This document shows positions 1-11,880 of a DNA stretch of 34,072 nt, one piece after another. How positions within the stretch are numbered: position 1 is the first letter of the stretch; every line of letters begins with the position of its first letter. The stretch is from Bacteroidota bacterium (GTDB lineage Bacteria; Bacteroidota; Bacteroidia; AKYH767-A; OLB10): the NCBI GenBank assembly GCA_029547265.1, contig JAKPPP010000293.1:1-34072 (forward strand). Direction: 5' to 3'. A program made the position numbers and the translations under genes. Under the pieces are notes generated by a model, which had not been told where the DNA came from, searched no databases, and saw only the letters and a program-made list of their open reading frames with translations.

Positions 1-2028
<2,028 letters not shown>

Positions 2029-2073
2029 TTGTTCGACATCATAATTAGATGTCAAGTGTATTTTCTTTCAATA

Positions 2074-2085
2074 TGTCAAAGAACT
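2074..2085 (-). promoter_or_regulatory. boxA-like antitermination site ahead of 23S
   Basis: On the minus strand the spacer between tRNA-Ala and 23S reads AGTTCTTTGACA. This resembles the E. coli rRNA boxA (TGCTCTTTAACA), to which NusB/S10 bind in rRNA antitermination. A weaker relative (CGTTCTTTGAAG) sits in the leader before 16S at 4011-4022, so both rRNA subunits would be preceded by such a site. The assignment rests on sequence similarity and position only. Confidence 0.5.
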
Positions 2086-2112
2086 TAATTCCCGAATTAA
2101 ATCGGAACTCTG

Positions 2113-2186
2113 TGGAGAATAACGGATTCGAACCGTTGACCCCCTGCGTGCAAGGCAGGTGCTCTAGCCAGCTGAGCTAATTCCCC
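2113..2186 (-). tRNA. tRNA-Ala (anticodon TGC)
   Basis: The minus strand folds as a complete tRNA: acceptor arm GGGGAAT/ATTCTCC with discriminator A, and anticodon stem CCTGC/GCAGG around loop CTTGCAC, which gives anticodon TGC. The T arm carries GGTTCGAATCC. The CCA end is not encoded. It lies in the 16S-23S spacer next to tRNA-Ile, the usual arrangement for spacer tRNAs. Confidence 0.97.
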
Positions 2187-2202
2187 AAGAACGGTTTATG
2201 AG

Positions 2203-2277
2203 TAGTCCCGAGCAGATTTGAACTGCTGACCCCTACATTATCAGTGTAGTGCTCTAACCAGGCTGAGCTACGGGACT
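2203..2277 (-). tRNA. tRNA-Ile (anticodon GAT)
   Basis: The minus strand shows acceptor arm AGTCCCG/CGGGACT with discriminator A, and anticodon stem CTACA/TGTAG around loop CTGATAA, giving anticodon GAT. CCA is not encoded. It is the first of the two spacer tRNAs, 16 nt from tRNA-Ala. The ~115-bp stretch between it and 16S contains short inverted repeats (AGCAGA-TAA-TCTGCT near 2376-2390) but no gene. Confidence 0.97.
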
Positions 2278-2392
2278 ATACTTGAGAACAAGTAATGCGT
2301 AGCCTCAGTGGGCCGAGGCCTACCCGAACTCGTTTTGGGAATTCTTAATGGTAGAAGTAAAGGAGGAAATAATAAGCAGATAATCTGCTCTA

Positions 2393-3921
<1,529 letters not shown>

Positions 3922-4136
3922 TTTTGTTATCTACACTAAGTAGAAATGATTTGCTCAGATTTCTTACCATCCCGCCGGTGGCGGGACAGGCTTATTATTT
4001 CCTTCCAATCCTTCAAAGAACGTTTGCAACTTATGCGATACTCCGCATCACTCGTTTTACTTGTGCTAAACTCTGCACTATATTACTTTACTCGTTACAA
4101 TCTATTTTAGAACGCTTCCCGTTATTGTTATTTGGG
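3922..4136 (-). other. rRNA operon leader (transcribed spacer before 16S)
   Basis: This ~215-nt stretch lies between the P2 promoter and the 16S 5' end. It holds a perfect 6-bp GC hairpin with a 3-nt loop at 3971-3985 (CCCGCC/GGCGGG) and a boxA-like sequence CGTTCTTTGAAG at 4011-4022. A plus-strand open frame crosses it and both promoters. It has no recognisable protein character and I do not call it. Confidence 0.6.
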
Positions 4137-4140
4137 GGTG

Positions 4141-4172
4141 CAAAGATAAAAACTCTTTTTTTAACCACCAAA
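4141..4172 (-). promoter_or_regulatory. rRNA promoter P2
   Basis: On the minus strand the -7 element TATCTTTG (4141-4148) exactly matches the Bacteroidota consensus TAnnTTTG. The -33 TTTG (4169-4172) is separated by 20 nt. Transcription would start near 4137 and give a ~215-nt leader to 16S. The sequence after the -7 box is GC-rich (CACCCCC) and nearly the same as at P1. Confidence 0.85.
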
Positions 4173-4236
4173 TTTTTTTCAATCTTTTTTAGAACTTTTT
4201 TTCACAGCTCGTTTCGGATATCCGTTAACGGGAGTG

Positions 4237-4267
4237 CAAAAGTAGTACAGCAATTCATTCTGACAAA
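4237..4267 (-). promoter_or_regulatory. rRNA promoter P1
   Basis: A second full consensus promoter lies 96 bp upstream of P2 on the minus strand: -7 element TACTTTTG (4237-4244), 19-nt spacer, -33 TTTG (4264-4267). It is followed by CACTCCCG, close to the CACCCCC after P2. Two stacked promoters with C-rich discriminators fit growth-rate regulated rRNA synthesis. The regulation itself is inferred. Confidence 0.85.
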
Positions 4268-4846
4268 TAAATTCCATGAAAATATTACAAGAAATGTGTT
4301 ATGCTCAGATTATCAGTACATTAAGTTTTAATCTTTTTTCTTTAATTCTCTCAAATCACCCCATTTTACCCTATTTCTTCTGTTTTCACTACTTCAACTT
4401 TCTTCAAAATCACCCCAAAACACCCCTTTTTAGGCCCAAAAAATCTTTACTTTACCTTAAAGTTTTTTAAAAAAGTTGCTTTTACCCCCGCTTTTTGCCC
4501 AAAATCGCCGCTTTTGAACCTCCACTTTTTTGCATTTTTCTTTTCAGGACGTCATTTCGACCTTCATTTTTTTGATTTTTCCTTATTCCTCCCATTTTAA
4601 AGCCCTCCATATTCTCGCATTTTTCTTCATTTTCCCGTTTCCCCTACCCTTCTTTTTTCCCTTTACTCCTTTATTTGGGTCAGTTTTTTTGCGCTATCAG
4701 CATCCGATTGTTAATGATTCGGCCTTCCTACCCTTCTTTTATGCTTCCTACTTCGGTACTTTCGTCACTAATTCATCCCAAGATTTGGCCTACCCGACCA
4801 TTTCTTTCTTATTTTTATTCTTCTATTAAGCGTTTACTATAGTATT
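4268..4846. other. pyrimidine-rich gene-free spacer
   Basis: About 580 bp between the divergent rRNA operon and the ABC exporter operon. The plus strand is strongly C/T-rich with many T and C runs, so the minus strand, upstream of P1, is purine-rich. Open frames in it (for example near 4530-4829) are runs of Phe/Leu/Pro/Ser that reflect composition; I see no protein family, RNA gene or repeat. A weak promoter-like pair for the ABC operon (TTTG 4784-4787, 22-nt gap, TATTTTTA 4810-4817) is possible. Confidence 0.6.
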
Positions 4847-5761
4847 ATGAGCAATATTCTTGAGGTTAAGGAGGTCACTAAGACTTATTCTTCTCACACC
4901 GCCCTCAATAATGTAAGCATTTCTGTCCCTAAAGGGGCCGTATTTGGCTTACTGGGACCAAATGGCGCCGGCAAAACGTCGCTGATCCGTATCATTAATC
5001 AGATTACCGGTCCCGATAAGGGCTCGATCTTACTCGACGGTCAGCCACTAAACCCTTCTCATACTTATAATATAGGCTACCTCCCTGAGGAAAGAGGCTT
5101 ATATAAGAAGATGGAAGTGGGCGAACAGGCTATCTACCTAGCTCAATTAAAGGGTTTGTCGAGGGCGGAAGCCGTTAAACGTCTCAAGTATTGGTTCGAG
5201 AAGTTCGAAATCAAAGGCTGGTGGCGTAAGAAGGTGGAAGAGCTTAGTAAAGGTATGCAGCAGAAGGTGCAGTTTATCGTTACTATAATACATGAACCTA
5301 GCCTCCTTATATTAGATGAGCCGTTTTCAGGCTTTGACCCTATCAATGCTAACTTGATTAAGGATGAACTGCTCGCTCTTAATAAACAGGGTACTTCTAT
5401 TATATTAAGTACGCATAGAATGGAGTCGGTAGAGGAGCTTTGTACCGATATCGCTCTCATTAATCTTTCCCATAAAGTCCTGGATGGCTCTATTAGTGAA
5501 GTGCGTCGCTCGTTTAGCACGAATGAGTATGAGGTTATCCATGATGGAGAATTAGGTGCCGCTTCTACTCTATATAGTATTAAGTCTAGCGGACCTTATC
5601 ACGATATGACTAAGTCGGTTATCACTCTCGGAAGCAATTCGTCGAACGATGTCATTCGCTCTATATTAACTAACACTACTATTCATTCATTCAGAGAGCT
5701 TATCCCTTCTATGAATGAAATCTTTATTCAATCAGTTACTAATTCACGAAATCATGAATAA
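4847..5761 (+). CDS. ABC transporter ATP-binding protein (NatA-like)
   Basis: Cytoplasmic ATPase subunit of an ABC-2 type exporter, 304 aa. Visible motifs in order: Walker A GPNGAGKT (residues 37-44), signature LSKGMQQK (133-140), Walker B LLILDEP (153-159) and the switch His in STH (H190). The ~100 residues after the ATPase core match the C-terminal extension common in NatA-type subunits. The following permease starts inside the last codons (8-bp overlap), so the two are translationally coupled and form one transporter. Sodium export is the function of the named homologue, but the substrate cannot be read from sequence. The gene uses more C/T-ending codons and more AAG for Lys than the phosphatase gene further downstream. 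The start follows A/T-rich sequence with no Shine-Dalgarno motif. Confidence 0.93.
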   Translation: MSNILEVKEVTKTYSSHTALNNVSISVPKGAVFGLLGPNGAGKTSLIRIINQITGPDKGSILLDGQPLNPSHTYNIGYLPEERGLYKKMEVGEQAIYLAQLKGLSRAEAVKRLKYWFEKFEIKGWWRKKVEELSKGMQQKVQFIVTIIHEPSLLILDEPFSGFDPINANLIKDELLALNKQGTSIILSTHRMESVEELCTDIALINLSHKVLDGSISEVRRSFSTNEYEVIHDGELGAASTLYSIKSSGPYHDMTKSVITLGSNSSNDVIRSILTNTTIHSFRELIPSMNEIFIQSVTNSRNHE

Positions 5762-7073
5762 GATATTTCTCATTATACAGCGCGAATACATTACTCGCGT
5801 CCGCAAAAAGTCGTTTATCGTTATGACCATCGTTGGTCCTTTGTTGATGGCTCTATTGATGCTTGCTCCTGTATTGATTCATAAGTTCTCGAAGGATAAC
5901 CATTATAAGATTAAGGTTATTGACGAAGCTCCAAAGGTTTTTACTACTCTTATGCCTGGCAGCGAGCAATTCCAGTTTGTTAATGATACTATCTCTCTTA
6001 TCGAAGCGAAGAAGGCATTTGATCCCGATATAGATTATGGTATATTATATGTGCCTGCAGACTATATTAAGAATGCCGGAGGAATTGTTCTGATTACCGA
6101 GAAACAGGCCAACGTTGAGGTTAAGTCTTATATTGAAGATGCCCTTCAGAAGCAAATCGAGAATGAAAAGCTGAAGTCGAAGGGTATCGATCAGTCGACT
6201 TTGGAGTCAATTAAAACGAGTATCAATCTGAAAACACAAACGATTGGAGGACAAAAGAGCAATACAGAACTTACTACCGTTGTCGGATTTATAGGCGGTA
6301 TTCTCATTTATATGTTCATTTTCCTTTATGGTGCTCAAGTTATGCGAGGTGTAATTGAGGAAAAAACGAACCGCATTGTGGAGGTTATCATTTCTTCCGT
6401 AAAGCCTTTTGAGTTAATGATGGGTAAGATTATCGGGGTAGCTTTAGTAGGATTGACTCAATTCTTGCTGTGGATTGTCCTTACAATGACAATCTCTGCC
6501 GGTGTTTCTTCTGTTTTTGCGAATAAAATGTCGGGCGCCGAAATTGTAAAAGCCCAAGTTCATACTTCTAATGTAGCAATTGACGGTCAAGGAGAGGAGA
6601 AGCTTTCGAAGGATGATATGATGTCGATATTCGAGAATATGGATTCAATCAATTTCCCTCTCATAGTAGGTTGTTTCATCTTCTATTTCTTAGGTGGATA
6701 CTTATTATATAGCGCACTATTCGCAGCCATCGGTGCGGCAGTAGACAACGAAACAGAGACCCAGCAGTTTATGCTTCCGGTTACAGTTCCATTGATTTTC
6801 TCTTTTGTGGTAGCTCAGTCGATCATTACTAATCCAGATAGTCAGATGGGCTTTTGGTTCTCTATTATCCCTCTCACCTCCCCTGTAGTAATGATGGTTC
6901 GTATCGCTTTCGGTGTTCCTACCTGGGAAATTGCTCTTTCAATGTCGCTCTTAGTTGTTGGATTTATCTTTACTACATGGATCGCAGCGAAAATTTATCG
7001 CACCGGCATCTTGCTCTACGGCAAAAAAGTGACTTATAAAGAGCTTTCAAAGTGGTTATTTTATAAGAGCTAA
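5754..7073 (+). CDS. ABC-2 type transporter permease (NatB-like)
   Basis: Membrane subunit paired with the preceding ATPase, 439 aa. I chose the ATG at 5754, which overlaps the ATPase stop; an in-frame ATG 39 bp further upstream would add 13 residues with little family character. After a short cytoplasmic N-terminus (MNKIFLIIQREY) there is one membrane segment at about residues 21-42. Then come a ~140-residue soluble, probably external domain and about five membrane segments in the second half. The motif EEKTNRIVEVIISS after the second segment is typical of the NatB/YhaP branch of ABC-2 permeases. The gene ends 9 bp before the phosphatase gene, in an apparent four-gene operon. The substrate is unknown. 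Confidence 0.9.
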   Translation: MNKIFLIIQREYITRVRKKSFIVMTIVGPLLMALLMLAPVLIHKFSKDNHYKIKVIDEAPKVFTTLMPGSEQFQFVNDTISLIEAKKAFDPDIDYGILYVPADYIKNAGGIVLITEKQANVEVKSYIEDALQKQIENEKLKSKGIDQSTLESIKTSINLKTQTIGGQKSNTELTTVVGFIGGILIYMFIFLYGAQVMRGVIEEKTNRIVEVIISSVKPFELMMGKIIGVALVGLTQFLLWIVLTMTISAGVSSVFANKMSGAEIVKAQVHTSNVAIDGQGEEKLSKDDMMSIFENMDSINFPLIVGCFIFYFLGGYLLYSALFAAIGAAVDNETETQQFMLPVTVPLIFSFVVAQSIITNPDSQMGFWFSIIPLTSPVVMMVRIAFGVPTWEIALSMSLLVVGFIFTTWIAAKIYRTGILLYGKKVTYKELSKWLFYKS

Positions 7074-7082
7074 GGGATATTA

Positions 7083-8018
7083 ATGCATAGAGTTGCTGTT
7101 ATTGATTGCGGAACAAACACGTTTAATCTGTTGATTGCAGATGTAAATGATGGAAAAATCCGCTTTCGTAAGCGTACTAAACGAGTTGTAAAGCTGGGAT
7201 CGGCGGGAATTGGCAACAATTTTATTGGCGATCTTCCTTTTGAAAGAGGTATTAGTGCGCTTAAAGAGTATTCCGATATCATCAAAAAAGCTAAAGTAGA
7301 TGCTGTTTTGGCTGTTGCTACTTCTGCAATTCGTGATGCCAAGAATAAAAACAGCTTCGTAAAGGCTGCGAAAAATCGCTGCGGACTAAATTTAAAATGC
7401 ATAAGTGGCGAAAAAGAAGCCGCATTAATTACTAAAGGTGTTCATTCGGCCTTAAAAAAAGACGACAAAACTTCGCTGATTCTTGATATTGGCGGAGGAA
7501 GTGTTGAGTTTATTATTTGCAAAATGGGTAAAATTCTATGGAAAAACAGCTATCGATTGGGAGCTGCGCGATTAATCGAAGCATTTCCGTTGAAAAATAA
7601 AGTGTCGAAATCGGTAGAAAGAAAAACAGAAGCTCATATAAACAGTGTGATCGTCGACTTTTTCGATGCTTTTAACCGTTATAATCCCGAACAATTGATT
7701 GGCAGCAGCGGTTCCTTTGAAACTTTTCAGTCGATTTTATCGCTGAAAGACGGACAAAAGCCAAATTATAGCAAGAAAATTCAGTCATTAGATGTGAAAA
7801 AATACAAGATCCTTCACACAGAATTATTGAATAGCTCTTACGAAGAACGATTACAGATGCCGGGAATGCTCAAGATGCGAGCAGATATGATCGCTGCCGC
7901 ATCCATTATAGTTACATTTGTGCTCAAGAAAACGAAAATTAAAGACGTTATACTTTCGAATTATTCATTAAAAGAGGGTGTTCTTTTCGAATATCTTCAA
8001 AAAAACAAGCTTATTTAA
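7083..8018 (+). CDS. Ppx/GppA family phosphatase (exopolyphosphatase-like)
   Basis: A 311-aa cytoplasmic enzyme of the ASKHA fold that removes terminal phosphate from polyphosphate or pppGpp. The phosphate-1 loop IDCGTNTFNLLIAD is at residues 7-20. The family segment ATSAIRDA follows at about 80, GEKEAALITKG near 110, the second phosphate loop LDIGGGSVEF near 131-140, and GSSGSFET near 215. The length corresponds to the single catalytic unit (domains I and II), without the C-terminal HD-type domains of long E. coli Ppx/GppA. Sequence alone does not tell polyphosphate from guanosine pentaphosphate. Spacing to both neighbours is under 10 bp, so co-transcription with the exporter and the regulator is likely. 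Confidence 0.9.
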   Translation: MHRVAVIDCGTNTFNLLIADVNDGKIRFRKRTKRVVKLGSAGIGNNFIGDLPFERGISALKEYSDIIKKAKVDAVLAVATSAIRDAKNKNSFVKAAKNRCGLNLKCISGEKEAALITKGVHSALKKDDKTSLILDIGGGSVEFIICKMGKILWKNSYRLGAARLIEAFPLKNKVSKSVERKTEAHINSVIVDFFDAFNRYNPEQLIGSSGSFETFQSILSLKDGQKPNYSKKIQSLDVKKYKILHTELLNSSYEERLQMPGMLKMRADMIAAASIIVTFVLKKTKIKDVILSNYSLKEGVLFEYLQKNKLI

Positions 8019-8024
8019 AATACC

Positions 8025-9182
8025 ATGGCTAAAATATTAGTTATCGACGACGAGAGAAGTATCAGAAATACCTTAAAAGAGATCCTAGAGTATGAAGGAC
8101 ATGAAGTAAAAGATGCGGCTGATGGTGCTGAAGGATTGAAAATCGCTACCGAAGAGAAGTTCGATGTGATACTTTGTGATATCAAAATGCCAAAGATGGA
8201 TGGAATTGAGGTGCTTGAAAAGGTAATTGAGCAAACTCCGGATGTTCCTTTTATCATGATTTCTGGGCACGGAACGATAGAAACTGCTGTGGAGGCGATT
8301 AAAAAAGGAGCTTACGATTTTATTTCTAAGCCCCTCGACTTAAATCGCATGCTTATTACCTTAAGAAATGCGATGGATAAAGGCACTTTGGTGAAAGAAA
8401 CAAAGACTTTAAAGAAGAAAATCAGTCGCTCGGGAGAGATAATCGGCGAGTCGGAGCCTATTATTAAGATTAAAGAATTAATCGACAAAGTAGCTCCTAC
8501 TGATGCGCGAGTAATGATTACTGGAGAAAACGGTACAGGAAAAGAGCTGGTAGCCAGAAGAATTCACGAACTAAGTTCGCGAAATGATCATCCGTTGATT
8601 GAAGTAAACTGCGCAGCTATTCCTTCAGAACTAATTGAAAGTGAACTCTTCGGACATGAAAAAGGAGCTTTTACTTCAGCCATTAAACAACGTCTCGGGA
8701 AATTTGAACAAGCACACAACGGCACGTTATTCCTCGATGAAATTGGTGATATGAGTTTATCGGCTCAAGCGAAAGTGCTTCGAGCATTACAAGAAAATAA
8801 AATCACTCGCGTAGGTGGCGAGAAAGAAATTTCGGTGAATGTTCGCGTTATTGCTGCAACGAATAAAGACTTACAAAAAGAAATAGAAAAAGGACTTTTC
8901 AGAGAGGATTTATACCATCGCCTAAGTGTTATTTTGATTCATGTTCCTTCTCTTAACGACAGAAAAAACGATATTCCATTGTTAGCGGATTACTTCGTAG
9001 AAATAGTTTGCAACGAATATAATATGCCGGTAAAAAACTACTCGGCAGATGCGTATGAGGAATTGAAGAATATTAATTGGACAGGAAATATTCGTGAGCT
9101 ACGAAATGTGGTTGAGCGTTTGGTGATTTTATCAGATAAAACAATCACAGGCGCCGATGTTAAAGCCTTCGCTTCTAAATAA
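8025..9182 (+). CDS. NtrC-like response regulator, receiver plus AAA+ domain, no HTH
   Basis: A 385-aa protein with a CheY-like receiver (acidic pair D8/D9, phospho-acceptor D52, S80, K102) and a sigma-54-interacting AAA+ domain. The AAA+ domain shows Walker A GENGTGKE (167-174), a sigma-54 contact loop GAFTSA (214-219; the canonical form is GAFTGA), and Walker B LFLDE (235-239). The helical lid segment [15 protein letters not shown] follows. The protein ends about 20 residues after the lid (VKAFASK), so the Fis-type DNA-binding domain of NtrC is absent. It may activate from solution, pair with another DNA-binding protein or have another ATPase role. No sensor kinase is adjacent; the gene follows the phosphatase by 6 bp and is the last of its operon. 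I recall similar HTH-less proteins being common in Bacteroidota. Confidence 0.92.
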   Translation: MAKILVIDDERSIRNTLKEILEYEGHEVKDAADGAEGLKIATEEKFDVILCDIKMPKMDGIEVLEKVIEQTPDVPFIMISGHGTIETAVEAIKKGAYDFISKPLDLNRMLITLRNAMDKGTLVKETKTLKKKISRSGEIIGESEPIIKIKELIDKVAPTDARVMITGENGTGKELVARRIHELSSRNDHPLIEVNCAAIPSELIESELFGHEKGAFTSAIKQRLGKFEQAHNGTLFLDEIGDMSLSAQAKVLRALQENKITRVGGEKEISVNVRVIAATNKDLQKEIEKGLFREDLYHRLSVILIHVPSLNDRKNDIPLLADYFVEIVCNEYNMPVKNYSADAYEELKNINWTGNIRELRNVVERLVILSDKTITGADVKAFASK

Positions 9183-9196
9183 AAAATCATAATCAT

Positions 9197-9239
9197 AAAA
9201 AAAGCCGTTGTGACGTGTATTAGTCTCAACGGCTTTTTT
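9197..9239. terminator. bidirectional intrinsic terminator
   Basis: An A-tract, the stem AGCCGTTGTGAC/GTCTCAACGGCT (one mismatch, ~8-nt loop) and a T-tract lie between two convergent operons. The symmetric A and T runs allow termination on both strands, for the regulator ending at 9182 and the HMA protein ending at 9245. Confidence 0.9.
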
Positions 9240-9244
9240 CGATT

Positions 9245-9583
9245 TTAGTGGCCGTGGCCATCCTTTTTACAACAATCTTTCAGCTTATTATAAGCTTTTG
9301 GATCAGCGGGAAGGCTATCGGCATCGTAACCTAATTTAGTAACTGCCTTTCTTAATGCATCAAGGGTTGTTTTCTTAGAGTCATATTGAACAGAAAGGTT
9401 CTTAGAATCGATATCAAAACTCACGGATTTTACTCCTTTTTCGAATTTCATATTATGCTCTAAGGTCTCTTTACATGTTTCGCAATTACCGCTGGTTTTA
9501 ATTACAGCTTTTGTTATTTGAGCATTTGCACCGAATGATATCAGTGAAAGAATGCATATCAATTTTATGAGGTGATTTTTCAT
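9245..9583 (-). CDS. secreted heavy-metal-associated (HMA) domain protein
   Basis: A 112-aa protein with a signal peptide (cleavage likely after ANA, residue 21) and one HMA ferredoxin-like fold. The metal-binding loop is SGNCETC (C34 and C37), where most HMA proteins have GMTCxxC. It ends in a Cys/His tail (DCCKKDGHGH) that could bind further metal. Family members such as MerP and CopZ/Atx1-type proteins bind Hg(II) or Cu(I); with a signal peptide this one should act outside the cytoplasm. It lies 8 bp after a TonB-dependent receptor gene, so the receptor and this protein probably pass the same metal. Which metal is not shown by the sequence. Confidence 0.88.
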   Translation of the reverse strand: MKNHLIKLICILSLISFGANAQITKAVIKTSGNCETCKETLEHNMKFEKGVKSVSFDIDSKNLSVQYDSKKTTLDALRKAVTKLGYDADSLPADPKAYNKLKDCCKKDGHGH

Positions 9584-9591
9584 TTTGTTTT

Positions 9592-11829
9592 TTAATTAAT
9601 GGTAAGTCGAATACCTACATAAACTTTAGGTCCCATAATCGGGCCATAAATTCTGGTGGCATCAAATGTAGATGAAAATGGGTCTTCTGCACTGATAATC
9701 GGGTGATGTTGCATCACATTCAAGAGATTTTCGCCTCCTAAATAGGCTTCCCACTTTCTGAATTGTTTAGTAACCTGAGCTTGTAGCAAGAAATAATCAG
9801 GCGACTTACCGATTGCATTTTCAGATGTGGGGTCATGAATATGCGCATCTGCAGCTACCGGTAAATTCTTACTTCCCTCCCACTGCAATGTAGCATCGAA
9901 CTTCCAAATATCATTCGATGTTGCATAGCTTAAGTTCATCAATGCTTTATTATTTGCAAGCAATGGTTTTTGCATCGACTTCACGGTGAGGTAGTCGGTA
10001 TTTACATCATCAATTTTATACGAAAGTCGGAGGTTTAATCGATCGATGATCTCGTATGTCAATGTTGTTTGCAAGCTACTTGCTGTAGACGAACCATTTA
10101 AGTTGTAATATAGAACGGCATCAGACTGTGAATATTGATCCATTATCAGCTGATTATTAAAAGAAGTGTAATAATAATCGACCGAAATGCTCGCTTCATG
10201 TCCCGCTAAACTCGTTTTCCCTGTGATATTTGCACCACCGTTCCATGCATCCTCCGGTTTAGGCGATTCTAAGACGATTAACTTTTTGCTACTTACGAAT
10301 ACACCCATGTTATCGGCATAGACGTTCGGGGTACGATAACCTCTTCCGCCTGAGACTCTTACGATTAAATTATCGGTAAAATTATATTTTACGTGCAATC
10401 GAGGTGTAAACCACCATCCGTAGGTGTTATGGTAATCGGCTCTGGCACCGGCAATAACACCAAGTTTACTATCATCGCAAGAGAAGGTATATTCAGCATA
10501 AACTCCGGGAACTGATTCCATTCGAGTGAATGCCGAATCATTTAGGTTCTCGTTATAATAATCCCATTTATAATCAGCTCCTACTTTATACTTGTGGTCA
10601 GTATTTCCCAAAATATTGATGTAGCTATAATTAGAATAGAAGGATTGTTGCTGCGCATTATAAGTTCTCAAACCGTAAAATGATTGCTGATCATGGATAG
10701 TTCCAGACAGTTGCAATCCCATTGACTTCCAAGGAGTAGCAGGGAATACTAATCCCGTTTTCGTATAAACTTCTGCACGCTTTGTAATTACCTCAAATCC
10801 GTATGCATTCGTGGTTCCTTTATCGACAGCCTTTATAAATTTCGACTGGCCTCCACTACGATCTTCGTATAAAGTTTTTACTCCAATTTGTCCCTCGAGA
10901 TTTTTACCGCTATGGTATAAAAATCGGTTATACATATTATACGACTGCAGTAAGGGTTGATCAAGGAATCCGTCGCTATTATTATCGAACTTCATGCTTC
11001 GATTACTGCCATTAAGCATGAGCATATACTTCCATTTATCCGACAACTTAGCATTGGCAACGATATTAGCTTCCACTCTAGCCTCATCATCTGCAAAGAC
11101 GTTGAGAAAGAAAGGCTTAGTGGTCTCCGGTTTTTTAAACTCGACATTAATTTGTCCCGTCATGGCTTCATATCCATTAGCAACAGAACCGGCACCTTTT
11201 GAGATTTGGATCGACTCCATCCAGGGCCCGGGAATAAAATTCAATCCGTAAGGAACTGCCAATCCCCGTAAAGTAGGAATTGCCTCCGCCATCATTTGAG
11301 TATAAATGCCTGATAATCCGAGTAATTGAATCTCTTTTATACCGGTAACGGCATCACCATAAGATACATCAACTGAAGGATTAGTCTCAAAACTCTCAGA
11401 AAGATTACAGCAAGCCGCCTTTAAAAGTTCAGCTTCGCCTAAGATTTCGACGGAGCGAGTTTTGAGAGTTGAGATTTCCGTGCTTTGACGCTTTCCCACT
11501 ACTTGTATTTCTATTCCTAGAACTTTCGACTCCCTTAAAGTAAATTTAATTGGAGAGGAAGCTTCACTCACTAATAAAGTATCGGGGATTAAACCCACAT
11601 AAGAAGCGATCAATTTTACGGGAAAATGCGACAAAATCGACAGAGAAAACCGTCCTGAATTATCGGTAATAGCACCATTTGTGGTACCTGACTCTACAAC
11701 TGTTGCACCCGGAAGCGATTCTGTAGATCCGGAATTAACAGAAAACACCGCCCCATGCACGACAGTTTGAGCAATAGAACTCATGCTCCAAAAAGCCATG
11801 CAAAAAGACAGCAAAATATTTTTTTTCAT
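9592..11829 (-). CDS. TonB-dependent outer membrane receptor (probable metal uptake)
   Basis: A 745-aa outer membrane protein. After the signal peptide (ending SIAQ, about residue 21) comes a carboxypeptidase-regulatory-like beta-sandwich (about 22-105), a plug domain (about 120-235) and a beta-barrel to the C-terminus (YVGIRLTIN). The plug begins with a Cys pair (KAACCNLSESFETNPS), a plausible metal ligand, followed by IQLLGLSG. There is no SusD partner, which argues against polysaccharide uptake. The gene sits between a Cys-rich HYC_CC_PP-like protein (51 bp upstream) and the HMA protein (8 bp downstream). That context suggests a receptor for a soft metal such as copper, or a metal-chelate. 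The substrate is an inference. Confidence 0.9.
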   Translation of the reverse strand: MKKNILLSFCMAFWSMSSIAQTVVHGAVFSVNSGSTESLPGATVVESGTTNGAITDNSGRFSLSILSHFPVKLIASYVGLIPDTLLVSEASSPIKFTLRESKVLGIEIQVVGKRQSTEISTLKTRSVEILGEAELLKAACCNLSESFETNPSVDVSYGDAVTGIKEIQLLGLSGIYTQMMAEAIPTLRGLAVPYGLNFIPGPWMESIQISKGAGSVANGYEAMTGQINVEFKKPETTKPFFLNVFADDEARVEANIVANAKLSDKWKYMLMLNGSNRSMKFDNNSDGFLDQPLLQSYNMYNRFLYHSGKNLEGQIGVKTLYEDRSGGQSKFIKAVDKGTTNAYGFEVITKRAEVYTKTGLVFPATPWKSMGLQLSGTIHDQQSFYGLRTYNAQQQSFYSNYSYINILGNTDHKYKVGADYKWDYYNENLNDSAFTRMESVPGVYAEYTFSCDDSKLGVIAGARADYHNTYGWWFTPRLHVKYNFTDNLIVRVSGGRGYRTPNVYADNMGVFVSSKKLIVLESPKPEDAWNGGANITGKTSLAGHEASISVDYYYTSFNNQLIMDQYSQSDAVLYYNLNGSSTASSLQTTLTYEIIDRLNLRLSYKIDDVNTDYLTVKSMQKPLLANNKALMNLSYATSNDIWKFDATLQWEGSKNLPVAADAHIHDPTSENAIGKSPDYFLLQAQVTKQFRKWEAYLGGENLLNVMQHHPIISAEDPFSSTFDATRIYGPIMGPKVYVGIRLTIN

Positions 11830-11880
11830 GATATATTTCTTTATTAAGATGAATAATTACGAATGAACGCAAAAAACATC

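Noticed and set aside
4405..4440. G-quadruplex on the minus strand of the spacer
   Set aside because: Only three G runs are close together; the next is over 40 nt away, so a stable quadruplex is not well supported.
3924..4829. Open frames of 64-135 codons in the rRNA leader, promoter region and pyrimidine-rich spacer
   Set aside because: They overlap the rRNA leader and promoters, or consist of Phe/Leu/Pro/Ser runs from skewed composition; none has a plausible domain.
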